A stretch of 64,000 bases of DNA from Cliona cf. orientalis (lineage: Eukaryota; Porifera; Demospongiae; Clionaida; Clionaidae): positions 6,007,054-6,071,053 of the forward strand of contig OZ005694.1 in the NCBI GenBank assembly GCA_963930775.1, given 5' to 3'. The position numbers and the translations under genes were made by a program. Below, piece by piece: positions 9,501 through 19,779 of this stretch (positions are counted from its first letter, which is position 1; every line of letters starts with the position of its first letter). The notes under the pieces were generated by a model. That model worked only from the letters and a program-made list of their open reading frames with translations. It made no database searches and had not been told where the DNA came from.

Positions 9501-11908
9501 AACTACCCCTCGCTCTGCAGTGTTGATGTGAGAGCCATACCATGCCACATGCATAAGCCATAAGCCTATTGACGACATTTACCTACATATTGTGCCAGGT
9601 TGTACGCATGAGCAGAAAGCTCATGGTGGGTAGTGTTGATAGGCATGGCCAACAAAATAAAGTACATGTATTTGCGATGTTCATGGACCTTGCCAAACGA
9701 TTCGAAGCATAATGAAGCCAGTTTTTTCGATGATATCGATGGATATGCTGTACTTATAAGTCGCTCAGACGCCTAGATCTCCAGATTCTATCTCCAGATC
9801 TGGCAATTTTTGTGCTGACGACAACAACAGGCAAAACCGATTACTTTACCCCTTGCACATTTGCGCAGAGTAATGAGGTTGCAGAATTAGGTGTCAACAC
9901 ATGTGTTCACTAAACAAGGTATAGATTAAGTTTGCTAAACTGATCTTAAGTGATTTGTGGTCATGTTCAATGATGCCACGTGCATTCCAAGGGGAGAAGT
10001 GTACTCTTGATCCTTCATTGGAGAAGCTGGCATGCAAGATTATACATGTAATTGTTATGCTTCTTGGATGTACATGTACATGTAGTGATTAGCTATTAAT
10101 TCTATTCAGAGTATTCTGAGAGCACATGGCATTTGGTGGGTGTGGCTAAAACTGACCAGTTGGGGTCCAATGAGAGAATCCAGGAGAAGATTGAAAAGAT
10201 TAAACAATTTACCAGAGCAGCTCCAGCAGTGTCCAGTGGTGATGGAGCTGAAGTAGAAGGCTTGAGGGATGCCTTGAGGGCTGTACAGATGAGGGAGAGG
10301 GAGCTACAGCAACAGCTGGAAGATGCTAACATGAGAGTGGAGCAAGAGAGGGAAAGAGCTATGGTAACAGCTAAAATTTAATAATTATTAGCTATTATGT
10401 TACTGTTTATGTAACAAGTAACTTCGAGAGATAGTAGGCTAGTAAATTCAACACTTGAATATATCTACACAGTGATGTACATGCCAATAAAACCACTGGC
10501 AATAGATAATGGGATAGCCATGACTCAGCCATCCCCTAGCTTTTCTATTTTTCATTGTGCAATATGGCATAGTGCAACATTAAGAAGCTGGGAATGTAGG
10601 GGCCTGGGTGACATAATTCCTATAGCTAGATTAAGTCTCAATTTTCATGTTCATATGGGGCTTATGTGTCAGTACAGCACTATACAAGTATGCACCCTAA
10701 TTAGTTATGTTTGTATGTGTGCGTGGGGCGGGGAATATATAAAGTGGAACCTCTTTATAACAGACAAGTTGGTGCATGAGGTTTTGTTATTCAGAGGTAT
10801 CCTTTATTGAGCGATTTCATCATAATAGTGTTTATTTATCTTCTTACATGGTTAAGATTGTTAAAATAGGAATATCTTAATAATAATAATATTATTGGTG
10901 GACTTTAATTTGGTGATTGGCTGGTTGATCTGCCAAATCACCAAATTTATTTTTCTGGTTATTATGGTATCATGCTTTCTACTAAAGGAAATTGAAAATG
11001 AAAGAGATGAAGTTGTAGACCAGCTTCAGCAAGAGCAGCAGCAGCTCCAGCAGCAGCATGAGCAGGAGTGTCAGAGATCCCAAGAGAGGGTGGAGTATGC
11101 TGAAGTGAGAGCCAGAGAGGCTGAGGCTCAGCTACGTCAAGTCCAGTCACACTGGATCATTCCAAGGAGTGAGATTGAGCTCACCAAGGAGAAGCTTGGC
11201 AAGGGAGCTTGGGGGAAGGTCAAGGTAGCCAAGTTCAGGGGAACCCGTGTCGCTGCAAAATGCTACCACCAGATTCTTCTCTCTGAGCACAACCTTCGGC
11301 TGTTTCGTCGTGAGATCAGCATGGCCGCTCGTCTTCGCCACCCCAACCTGGTCCAGTTCATTGGAGCTTCAATAGAGGGAGAGCTGATTCTTGTGACAGA
11401 GCTGATGACGACAAGCCTAGGAGCTTTGATGCACTGTGGACCACTCAGAGAAGCCAACATCACCTCCATCAGCCTGGACGTAGCTCGAGCCCTCAACTAC
11501 CTCCACCTGATGCAGCCACACGCCATCATCCATCGAGACATTTGCAGCGGTAATATTCTCCTCGACCCACTCCCAGAGGACCGCTGGAAAGCCAAAGTCT
11601 CCGACTATGGCTCAGTCAATCTTCTCCAGCACCTGACCACAGTTTATCCTGGGAATCCCTTCTATGCAGCCCCTGAATCTGAATATCCAAGGCTTCAGAC
11701 AGCAAAGATGGACATCTACAGCTTTGGCGTTCTTTTAGCAGAGATGCTGACCAATGAGCTGCCAGAGAAGAAAGATCGTCATCGACAGATTCTCAAGATC
11801 TCTGTGGAGCGACCAAGCTTTGTTGGACTAGTTAGGCAGTGTCTTAGTGAGGAAGGAGACCATCGCCCCTCTGCTCAAGACATAATGACACAATTTAGTG
11901 ATACATAA
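3590..11908 (+). CDS. Kelch-propeller / coiled-coil / TKL protein kinase, copy 1 (intact, 6 exons)
   Basis: Exons 3590-4124, 4186-4346, 4976-5161, 7341-7518, 10110-10363 and 10988-11908 join in frame to 744 residues; every intron is GT..AG and the phases match. Residues 1-400 hold about six kelch blades (FAGRT, VYGGRDGS, IGGYGRP, FGGIEG, TGGVDND and FGGSSS, with Trp/Tyr strand partners). Residues about 400-495 are a Gln/Glu-rich coiled coil. The kinase spans about 500-744: Gly loop GKGAWGKV (509-516), Lys529, alphaC Glu547, gatekeeper Thr575, HRD 620-622 with Asn627, DYG (644-646) in place of DFG, and APE 666-668. The catalytic loop reads HRDICSGN, so the usual HRDLK lysine is Cys. All catalytic residues remain, so activity is likely. 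The nearest group is TKL; the substrate is unknown. Start chosen because MLRALGLKRPYEP is conserved across copies. Intron 3 holds MITEs and an LTR. Confidence 0.85.
4646..4698 (+). repeat. Two poly-C tracts in intron 2 of copy 1
   Basis: Two runs of about 14 and 11 C (within 4646-4661 and 4687-4698) lie in intron 2, separated by a short spacer. Matching G or C runs occur at 43311 and 44688 in unit 5. They can form G-quadruplexes on the opposite strand, and their exact length is often unreliable in assemblies. Confidence 0.6.
5204..5307. mobile_element. Palindromic MITE, TACCGTATAGCGGG family
   Basis: Perfect terminal inverted repeats: TACCGTATAGCGGGAAATTT opens the element and its reverse complement closes it at 5307. 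The interior also folds back (…TTTTCGC…GCGAAA…). The same end recurs at 5805 (right end only) and in a diverged element at 50300-50467. Diverged traces (TATAGTGGGAA…) persist in intron 2 of copies 3, 4, 6 and 7, so the family has a long history in this locus. It lies in intron 3 of kinase copy 1. Confidence 0.75.
5700..5805. mobile_element. Second TACCGTATAGCGGG-family end in intron 3
   Basis: The right terminus TTTCCCGCTATACGGTA (ends 5805) matches the 5204-5307 element. The inner half (CGAAAATT…CGCGAAAA) is related but no good left terminus is seen near 5700. Either this is an incomplete second copy, or 5204-5805 is one ~600 bp composite in which 5308-5699 is carried sequence related to the hairpin-ended family (a GTGGGTGTGG-like and GCATGC-rich stretch at 5330-5470 resembles 23990-24080). 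Confidence 0.5.
5847..6030 (+). mobile_element. Short LTR plus primer-binding-site-like sequence (LTR retrotransposon relic)
   Basis: 5847-6010 begins TGTAACGA and ends TCGTTACA, an 8-bp perfect inverted terminus of the LTR type (TG…CA). It contains a TATAAATA box at about 5905. Two bases downstream lies TGGGGGCCCGTCCGGGG (6013-6029), one mismatch from the TGGGGGCTCGTCCGGG binding site for the 3' end of tRNA-Pro used by many LTR elements. About 160 bp of possible leader follows, but no gag or pol frame and no second LTR are visible, so this is a 5' fragment. It sits in intron 3 of kinase copy 1. The PBS assignment rests on recalled tRNA end sequence. Confidence 0.55.
6031..7340. other. Rest of intron 3 of kinase copy 1
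   Basis: No supportable gene. 6215-6370 resembles the right part of the hairpin-ended family (CCAGTTTTTCACC…GCGGGGTAA, diverged). 7157-7176 is a CATA microsatellite. 7229-7249 holds a GGGGCTCGCTCAGGCTCG motif that recurs inverted at 8364-8386 and at 16805. Short open frames here lack homologous counterparts in other units. Confidence 0.5.
7519..10109. other. Intron 4 of kinase copy 1 (2.6 kb, repeat-rich)
   Basis: The intron is much longer than in copies 3 (333 nt), 5 (390 nt) and 6 (650 nt), so it has been inflated by insertions. 9395-9480 carries a GGAC tetranucleotide repeat next to a degraded hairpin-family end; 9630-9870 is another degraded copy (AGCCAGTTTTTTCGATG … GATCTGGCAATTTT…). 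8740-8900 is similar to 21160-21400, the flank of kinase copy 2. A short frame at 7600-7690 (YYDSVAREYGTYQGQ) looks peptide-like but has no counterpart elsewhere; no gene is claimed. Confidence 0.5.
10742..10815 (+). mobile_element. Left end of a Tc1/mariner-like MITE (internally deleted)
   Basis: AGTGGAACCTCTTTATAAC followed by AGACAAGTTGGTGCATGA matches the left terminus of the fuller element at 30013-30780 in intron 5 of copy 3; the right end of the same family is at about 40795-40835 in intron 5 of copy 4. The insertion therefore predates the array duplications, and each copy kept a different part. Confidence 0.6.
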
Positions 11909-12229
11909 GGATCATGGTGTCAAGGTAATGTTTTTTGTACCCATTAAATTTTAGTATTAGCAGCTATTACTTTTATAAAACTGAAGAGTACATTATTTTT
12001 ACATTGTAGCTAGCTTTATTATACAACTAGCTACCATACGATTCTGAAGTGTTACCACCCTTAGAAGTGTTATAATAATATTATGCTTGAGTGAATCATT
12101 GTTGTGATTATCAGATATTAAAATTTCCTTTCACATTATAATAAAAAGAATGTGGTCATGATTTTTGGAGGGGTTATCTATAATTATTATACGATCATCT
12201 AGTTTATATGTATACTCTGTAGGTTGATA
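11909..12229 (+). other. 3' flank / 3' UTR of kinase copy 1
   Basis: AT-rich sequence after the TAA stop. AATAAA occurs at about 12140-12145 and is a plausible polyadenylation signal. The region aligns by eye with the flanks of copies 3-6 (GAGTGAATCATTGTT…ATCAGATATTAAAAT). No other gene seen. Confidence 0.4.
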
Positions 12230-12660
12230 GCTACAAAGCTGTCACAATCTCATACAATCTGGTCTACTCTGCTGCAAAAAAGAACAACGGCATGTCCAAT
12301 TTTGTGCACAATTTTTCCAGAAAGTTCACAACCGTGATGTTCCTGTGAATTATTAACTGCTTCCTCCATTTCTGCCAACTGAGTCAGAAAAGCATGCATG
12401 CACCCTTCTTGAGTGATATCAAATACCACATAGTCTCTCTCTTTATCATGCAAGCTGTGAACCTCAGGCAGGTGTGGGTTTCCCAGTGGTCCATGGCACA
12501 TCGAATCAAATCTCTGGTATATTCATAGGAATATTTCTTGATAATTGACTTGATCCCTCCTCGCCATAAAAGCATGTTATCACAAAACCGCATCTCTCCA
12601 TTTCCCGAAAGAGCAGAGTTGACATTTGAACATGGGTTTACACAATATCAGTACTAGTAC
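12230..12660 (-). pseudogene. Astacin metalloprotease remnant, unit 1
   Basis: Read on the minus strand, one frame gives LLWRGGIKSII… then RDLIRCAMDHWETHTCLRF, the astacin N-terminal signature (W-x-x-G-x-I … A-x-x-x-W…TC-x-RF). A second frame continues with ERDYVVFD…GC…GKIVHKIGHAV, corresponding to the zinc-binding segment. The two pieces are out of frame with each other, and the catalytic HEIGH Glu is Lys here (HKIGH). The segment after it (CAGAGTAGACCAGAT = SRPD) carries a further shift. The Met-turn and C2 parts seen in unit 3 are absent. Inactive relic, convergent with kinase copy 1. Confidence 0.7.
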
Positions 12661-13113
12661 TGATGTACTCCTGGTATTAGGCAGTCTTTTGATAGCTATT
12701 TAGGACGTCTTCTTTTGCATACTCCATGTCTTCTTTTGCATCACACACAGCGTGCGTGCTATATATAGTACAAGGTTAGCTTTATTTATCCACGGGATTA
12801 CGTCAGCCAAGAGAACGCGTGAAGTTCGGCCGGCGGTACTTCGCAGAGAAAGTAGCGCTCAGCTTATAATTAGCGATATCCAACCTCCAAATTTCACTGA
12901 TTTTTCCGCGGATTATCTTTTAGTGGAATATCAATGTTCGAGTATCAGAAGGTAGCTCTCCACGAGCTCTATCCAACGGTGCTTGTAACGTGTCCGTAGA
13001 TAAAACCGTTACGTAGCCACGCCCACTTAAGCTTTCCTCATAGAAACTTAATACAAACAAAAACGAAGCTAGCAGCGGTTCCGCGGAACCGTAGAGATTT
13101 GACCTGAAAGAAT
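12661..13113. repeat. Intergenic repeats; 12765-12850 recurs inverted at 39645-39735
   Basis: About 85 bp including CACGGGATTACGTCAGCC and GAACGCGTGAAGTTC is found inverted in intron 4 of kinase copy 4, in both cases next to a TATATATAG stretch. This may be an LTR or MITE piece. No coding signal is supported. Confidence 0.5.
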
Positions 13114-13390
13114 TTTGATTCACACCTTAGAATTAAAGTTACGGCCCTTTAAAGTTTTCCCATATGTTTGTATAGGGAAGCCATGCGTTTGCAATGTTTC
13201 CGCCCACGCGCTACGTGAGGGGCGGGGCCACGCGCGCACATAAACGTGACGACCTTTACCAACTTTTTGACAAAATTGCAATTTAGGCTGCCTGCTTGCA
13301 TTATATGGTTCTACTATGCATCCAGCTCGATTATATGGTGGTTTTGGACAATTTTTTTTCTGCTTAGTGTTCTGGTCGCCTTGTTATACA
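13114..13390 (+). repeat. Dispersed ~270-bp repeat, copy A
   Basis: Begins GATTCACACCTTAGAATTA, passes through CATATGTTTGTATAGG, TGACGACCTTTACC (13247-13260) and CTATGCATCCAGCTCGA, and ends near CTGCTTAGTG. A diverged copy in the same orientation lies at 15738-15980. Small open frames in both are not similar enough in frame to call a protein. Confidence 0.65.
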
Positions 13391-14697
13391 CTAAGTTACA
13401 CCATAAGATAAAAGAATTTCCGTATGAGTAATGTAATGTAATGTAAATAATTAACTTATCTAGCCGTGGGAAGGGTTTTATGAGATAAAATTTATATATA
13501 CATGGACAGAATGAAAAATCTTCAAAAATGTTGTGGGCAGAATTTTTAGTTTTACTTTCATATCCGAGTAAATGCTAGATTTAGTGGTTTTAACGCGCGG
13601 GGGAAGTCCCGTATTCCACGTACGTCCATATAGTGTGTACAAACTCGATCGCAGGCTATGACGCAATCGCCCAATCGCGGATACCGCGTACTAATTAATA
13701 AAGACAAACGAGCACACCTGCGGGTTTGTTTGGGGTCGCGCGAAGGTCACCTTAGCCTTGCCTTGGCTAATGCACGTCAGAACGTGAGCTACTGAGGACA
13801 TCCAAGCGATCGGTCCAAGAGCGGCACTAGCTACTAGCTACAGGATAGAGTTGGCACTACGTTTAGAGTTCGCTAGGACAGCCTGTCTTCACTAGGTGGA
13901 GTCCAGCGAAGCCGCACTCACCCTGATCGAAACGAGGTAAATAAACTTGTGTATGTGTATGTGTATGCCAGTTTGTTGCATGAGCTACATGACGGTTTGG
14001 CAATGACCAAGCCATCATGCACTGTGGGATGGTGAATGAACCAGCCCTAAACCTGAAAGCCAGTCTAGTGTATGAACTTCTAGCTAGCCTTTGAAATCGT
14101 GCTAGCTATATAGCTAATAGCCTGGGGCCCACAGTCTCTGCCATGCTAATGTATTATTTTTGTATACCCGTCTATTATTTATACTGTTCTACACTATACT
14201 CACCTAATCCGCACACACGGTAACACTCTACAGAGATTGAGAAATTGTGACGACTCTGAAGCTGTATATTGAGGTGTCCCATCTAGCTAGGTAACTCTAT
14301 AGCTAAAGCTTGTTTTATTATAATAGCAGTTCATTAATTTGCATACGTTTCTGATAATATTATATAGCTAATGTATTTATAATATTGTAGCATAATTATT
14401 AATAATATTATGTTAATGATTGTGCAAAGGGGCTCTGTCTCACATTATTATAAAATTAGCAGAATCTGATATTATAAACTTGGATTAATTTTACCTTTTT
14501 TCACTAACACAATATTATCAGCAAGGAGTGTAGTCTCAACCAGTTATATCAACATAAAACTGGATTTGGTGTAATAGCTAATTAAACTCCGAATTGTGGT
14601 AAGTTCAAACCACTAAGGTTCATGTACTTTGTATTATAGGTATAGCTAGTACTATAAACAATTTATACTCAGCGGCTGCAAGTTAGCTATACCTAAA
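13391..14697. other. Intergenic DNA; possible 5' exon of the small gene at 14698
   Basis: 13400-13780 holds no gene I can support. 13790-13937 is GC-richer and ends GAAACGAGGTAAATAA, a plausible splice donor (13936/13937), so it could be a 5' UTR exon of the 14698-15125 model; this is speculative. 13940-14690 is AT-rich with no signal beyond simple AATAATATT palindromes. Confidence 0.3.
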
Positions 14698-15125
14698 ATG
14701 TATCTTCAGCATCAGCTGCATTTGACATCAGATTATTACGAAGCCAACATTTCATTGGTAAGTCTATAAGAGTTGTTAATTCTGATAGGTATATATAGCT
14801 ATATTATACCAACTTGAGTTGTTACTATAATAATAATATTATATAATTATATTTGATATTAGAAAAGTAGAGACAACTTCCAACTTCATCAGCTGACAGG
14901 GATCAAGGAGCGATATCAATCTAGTTTCCACAGTGGATGGTACGGTGGGTCCTGGACATTAACTTAACCATTGCTCAATAATATTATAATATTATAGGTG
15001 GGTGCCACTGCAACTGTGGATATGGTGGACTCATTGGGGGTGGTATGACAACTGTGACGACTGCAAGTGATAAAGGAGTGTCAGGTGGTCATTCACGAGG
15101 TGCTACAGTAGCTTCAGCTGGATAG
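14698..15125 (+). CDS. Possible small three-exon gene, Cys/Gly-rich C terminus (unrecognised)
   Basis: Exons 14698-14757, 14863-14944 and 14998-15125 join in frame to 89 residues. Introns have GTAAGT..TTAG and GTGGGT..ATAG borders; the second intron is only 53 nt. The start is MYLQHQLHLTSDYY. The join between exons 2 and 3 produces HSGWYGGCHCNCGYGGLIGG, and the C terminus is Gly/Ser/Thr-rich (SGGHSRGATVASAG). No family recognised and no copy elsewhere in the window. It may be the 3' part of a longer gene; AG-TTAGCTATACC upstream of the ATG could be an acceptor. Evidence is only coherent phases, stop placement and reasonable composition. Confidence 0.35.
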
Positions 15126-15737
15126 TATAATTATTATGCTGTTGGAATTTCAGGTAGCCATCAACAGCTGCAGTATGTAGCATATCAGTTAATGTTTGTA
15201 ATACTCTGCCTTATGATTAAAATTATGTGCGAGCAACTTGAGATTTGGCATAATATTATTATGTATGTACACACAATGTCATACATACTCATCAGCGGGA
15301 AATGGTATGCAACAATGATTCATCAAGGCTTTGCACATAATAGTACAGGTCCGTATAAAATGTAATTGCAACTTGTGTGCACATTGTTGTTGGACTTGGC
15401 AAATAGACTTTGTACGTACGGTAGCTGACAAGTGGTACATGGCCCACATGAATCATTTGCTGTGTGTGCCACACAATAGTAAGATTTGCCGAGGCTTTTG
15501 AATAATAATGCTTCATAAAACTTGTATGGTTACATTCTATGGTCCCACATACAAATGCATGTATTTCTTAATTATAGGTTGTTGTAATTCTTTTATCTTA
15601 TGGTGTGGTTTAGCTTGTAGAAAAAAAGAAAGAAATTAAATAATGTAATTCACTGGGGGATTTGGGAGCACTTGGGGAGATAATTTTTACATGGGCACGC
15701 AGAATGCGTCGAAACTAAAAAATTGATGGCGGGAAAT
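15126..15737. other. Intergenic DNA without recognised features
   Basis: AT-rich, with short non-conserved frames on the minus strand. No repeat shared with the rest of the window was noticed. It separates the small gene model from the second copy of the 270-bp repeat. Confidence 0.4.
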
Positions 15738-15980
15738 TTTGATTCACACCTTAGAATTAGAGATATAGCACTTTCAAGTTCTCCATATGTTTGTATAGGA
15801 AGCCAAGCTTGCCCATAAAAAAAAATTACGGGCGCGCGGGATACGTTGACGACCCTTTACTTGTATATATGGCTATTTTGATGCCTGCTTGCATTGTATG
15901 GCTCTACTATGCATCCAGCTCGACCGTATGGTGGTTTTCAGACCACTTTTTTTCTGCTTAGTGTATGGTCCCCTTGAAAA
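15738..15980 (+). repeat. Dispersed ~270-bp repeat, copy B
   Basis: Starts GATTCACACCTTAGAATTAG and shares CATATGTTTGTATAGG, TGACGACCCTTTAC (15847-15860) and CTATGCATCCAGCTCGA with copy A at 13114-13390, in the same order and orientation, with many substitutions and a poly-A interruption at about 15816. Confidence 0.65.
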
Positions 15981-17739
15981 AAAAAATGTCTTATTAGGCC
16001 TAATTAAGCATGTGGGCGTGTTCCTGGCACTGTGTGGAGTGTGTGCGTGTGCGTTAATGCAGGTTTTATTGCTTCCGATTGGGCGTGGCTTCACGGGCCA
16101 GTGCTTGGATATCGGCGCCTGGGACCTGGCCTCGGCGATAGGTGGGCGTATCCCGGAAGCGGTGGTGACCTTTGAACCCCGCGAGGAGGCTTTGGGGGCG
16201 TGGCAGGAGGTCAAAGGTGAGGCCATGTCTGTTAATGAGGCACTGTACGCCGGTGCGATGGAGGGGACCGTACGGCTGGACGGAAGCTGACGATGGTTTG
16301 AAGCGGATGTGGTTGCGATGACGTGTTGTTACTCCGCCCACACAGGAAATGAGGTGAGCTCTTGTGTGGGCGGTGTGGCAGAACGGCCTCCAAGTGTTTG
16401 TGTGTGTTTTGGCCTTGAGGAAGCTGTGTGTTTTAATTGGGATTGATTGTGGGCTTCCGGTGGACATCCGGTGGCCAGTCGGCACTTGATTGAGAATGGT
16501 GGTCCTTGAGGCACAGGGTGGTGCTGTTTTGGGCGTGGCCTGGCCCCTCTCTTCCGGCTCGGCTTCCGAGGATATTAAATGAACACTTCCGGCTCTAGCA
16601 GCCACACCCCTGAGACCTGTGCAATTAAAAGCGCGTGGTTACACAACATGCACCTCACTAATGACTTTGATGTGGTTTAGGTGTCATATCCCCCACCTCA
16701 CGCCCACGCAATTTAATGGTACCTTAAGGATTTCTATAGCCTAGGTATGCCCTACAGCATGTGATATCTGTGTCGGCAAACACATTAGGTGTTTGTAAAT
16801 TAGCTAACTGACCATACGAGCCTGAGCGAGCCCCGGAGAGACAGGAAGCAGTTGTATATGTACAGTCCAACTCGAGATCCAAAGAAAATGAGTACACACA
16901 CGTTGTGATCACGTCACCGGAATGTGCATGCGCAATAAACCTACATCGTATAGTTGCCACGCAAGAACCAGCTGCTGCGCTATTATCAAATCTACGTAGT
17001 TCTAACGCTCAAAGAAACACAAGTTAAGTGTTCTATCAATCAAGAATGAGATTAAAATCGTCGAAATGCTCGATAAGTCTGTCATACACATGTACATGTA
17101 TATACATTCTCACCCCACGCGCATGCGCAAGGGGTAAAGCAATTGGTTTGTCTGTCTGTCGTCGTTATCATTGTCATCATTGTCGTCATTGTCATGACAT
17201 CGGCATGAAAATTGCCAGAGCTCGCGTTCTAGGCATCTGTGCAAGCTGTAAGCACAACCAATCGGTAGATATCGGTGAAAAACTGGTTTGTAAACTCAGG
17301 TACTGGGCCACGCGGGTACGTGCAATGATCGATGGGCGTGGTCAAATATCAGTCAGATCGATTATAGCATAGTGCCAAATACCCGTCTAAAACTTATTTT
17401 GAAGTATGATACATTAGGCCAATCAAATTACATTGTTAGTTTCTCGTCCACCCGTTTTCATATTTCTATGCGGGCGGGCGGTCATTATTCATTATTCATT
17501 GTTCAATATTATGGCATTTTGAGGGTGTGGTTTCCTGGAATCGCCCAAATAATTAGCAAAAAAGAGGTGTGGCTGGCGTTTCAAGGCAATAATGAAGGCA
17601 GAAGCGGTAGGTTGAAACAGACGCGGGCGGTGACGAGAAACTAACAATCAAGTTTGTGTGGCCTTACATTTATATAAAATACCGCTCACCTGGAATTTAA
17701 ATAGTCAAAAAATCCGTTGAACAAAGCTGTTTCAGCACT
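15981..17739. other. Intergenic block with a GC-rich segment and repeat fragments
   Basis: 16010-16620 is clearly GC-richer than its surroundings, with long overlapping frames on both strands (133 codons +, 179 codons -). Neither has recognisable motifs, and GC-rich DNA makes chance frames likely, so no CDS is claimed. 16805-16870 carries the GAGCCTGAGCGAGCCCC repeat also seen at 8370. 17113-17300 is a diverged inverted copy of the right part of the hairpin-ended family (GCGCATGCGCAAGGGGTAA … ATCGGTAGATATCGGTGAAAA). Confidence 0.5.
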
Positions 17740-17748
17740 CTTCACGAT

Positions 17749-18125
17749 CAGAGGAGGTAGGACACGCTTGACCTTTGGCTAATAGTTCACTAATTAAATC
17801 GCTGGTAGAGGCTTTCGTGAAGATTTTTAGAGAATATCGTTGCGATTTTCGAACTCAGCGCTATTGATTTAGTGGGGGAGCCCCTCTTAGTTAGCACTAC
17901 AGAGCAATTTTTAGGTCTTTGGAATGTCAATTAGCCGCTTTGATTAACATTCCAAGGACCTAAAAATTGCTCTACAGTGCTAACAAAGAGGGGCTCCCCC
18001 ACTAAATCAATAGCGCTGAGTTCGAAAATCACGACGATATTCTCTAAAAACCTTCACAAAAGTCTATACCAGCGATTTAATTAGTGAACTATTAGCCAAA
18101 GGTCAAGCGTGTCCTACCTCCTCTG
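17749..18125. mobile_element. Foldback MITE with 9-bp target duplication (Mutator-like)
   Basis: The element begins CAGAGGAGGTAGGACACG and ends with its reverse complement; the arms run about 175-180 bp each around a short centre near 17935. It is flanked by the direct repeat CTTCACGAT (17740-17748 and 18126-18134). Nine-bp duplications with long inverted repeats are characteristic of Mutator-like non-autonomous elements. No transposase frame is present. The arms are nearly identical, so it is young or kept similar by gene conversion. Confidence 0.75.
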
Positions 18126-18134
18126 CTTCACGAT

Positions 18135-19206
18135 CATGCAGCTGTGGGGTCACATGACAGGTGCCACGCCCACCCCTGTACAAAGTATAGAGAAGTGTAG
18201 AGCTAGGCCAAGCGGTCCGTGAAATCGCCTGGATATGACTATCTAGCGGTATTTTCATAAAGTTTGGATGGAAATAAGAGATTATGCCGAAGGAAAGTGT
18301 GTAAAATCGTCGTAGCACGGAACGGTAGCGTTCATTTGATCGTGAAGAGTGGTGGTCAGCTACAAAAGACACTCTAGGAGTCAAGTAAAACTTTCCAAGT
18401 TTTCTCTCGGTAGATATTTAGGTATAAACCTATAAACAGGGAGAAGCTCCCAACAAATAAAAATTTTCGGACCGGATTTGGCATTTTGTGTTGTGGGAGT
18501 GATGTTAGTAAACACTGCGGTTTGTACCACCGGAAGAAGGCGTGGCCAGTTTGTTTACATGCATGGCTAGCAGAAGAGTAGTACTAACTGCTGGTTGTTG
18601 TCTGGTGTTATACACTTATGTACTTTAAGAGATATCGTTCCTTGAATACCAGCCATTTTACTTAACAATTATGGTGACCCGGTCCTTAACTGGCCTGAGA
18701 AAGCTTCGAATTGCTCAAAAAGGCTTATTAGTGCTACAAATCGTGCATTTCTATTTAGCATACCTGTGGTTTATCGACCACACCCACTCTTTTAGCATAT
18801 TATAGTAGCTGTGTGACTGCGCATGCTCAAGCTCAATGTTGGAAAGGGTCATCAAGTCATAAAACTGCCATAGAGTGTTGCAATACTACGCTACAGTGGC
18901 AGAGTGTGCGGGGGTATGTGCTCTAGTTACATGCATGATCAATTTCATGGGTATGGCTTGGGTGTGGTCAACGTTATTCTTAATTTTTGAGCTCTAACTA
19001 TGCATGCGCCATGCGGCCATGCTAATTACTTTTTTCCAGGTGCTTTCCAATTAAAGCGGTACCAGTATACTCTTAGCTAGAGCTGACAATACCTTGCTAG
19101 TACTGAGTCATGATCCCATATGGAGTACTGGAAGCTATGTTCTCCACACTTTCACTCTAATTAGCTACAACACGCCTCTCTAAAAGATGTGCCATTTGGA
19201 TCAGAA
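18135..19206. other. Intergenic DNA with a diverged hairpin-family copy
   Basis: 18690-18930 is a diverged inverted copy of the family seen at 24219-24617 (TTCGAATTGCTCAAAAAGGC … GTTTATCGACCACACCCAC … GCATGCTCAAGC … GGGTATGTGCTCTAG). The remainder has no supportable gene. Confidence 0.45.
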
Positions 19207-19779
19207 TAAGGTAGATGTTCCTATTATGAGTCAGCTTGTATTATGGGTCATCAAGACTAATTAATTTGCAAGTATCCAACTATTGGGCCAGCATGTTGTA
19301 CCTTATGAGATATTATTATCTGATAAATTGTTTCCATTCCCAATTGAAATTTCATGTAAGTTTCTGCTTATTTTATATTAAGAGAAGGGTTTTCAAACTT
19401 CGATGAATCATTTTAACAAAATAATTTCTTTTGGCATAATATTTAGCCACTCCTATCTAGTATTCACAACTACGCCTCGCTTCTGGATGGCTGCTAAGTA
19501 CTTCCCATCTGTTAAAGAAGCTTTATCATGGTTGGATTCATAGCACTGAAAGTAGTGACTCATAATACCAGCAGGCGGTCCATAATACCTCCAGTAATAG
19601 TGCTGACAAGATAATTTTTAAAAAATCACATATCTTTTAATAGGGGAGATCTCATTCATACCCGATGTAATAGACACATTGGGAAGTCCATAAAAAATTT
19701 AACCATAAAAAATAACCCCCCAATTACATATGTGGCATATCACTTGCTTAAGTGACTCATAATAGGGACATTTACCTTA
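19207..19779. mobile_element. TIR element, TAAGGTARATGTYCCTAT family
   Basis: The left end TAAGGTAGATGTTCCTATTA is matched by the inverted right end (TAATAGGGACATTTACCTTA reading +, ending 19779), followed on both sides by the GAGTCA/TGACTC motif. It is about 573 bp with no long frame, so non-autonomous. The superfamily cannot be assigned from the ends alone. Confidence 0.55.

Noticed and set aside
15889-16605. Overlapping open frames of 133 (+) and 179 (-) codons in a GC-rich stretch
   Set aside because: No motif or splice context, and the first frame begins inside a dispersed repeat; GC-rich DNA gives long chance frames on both strands.
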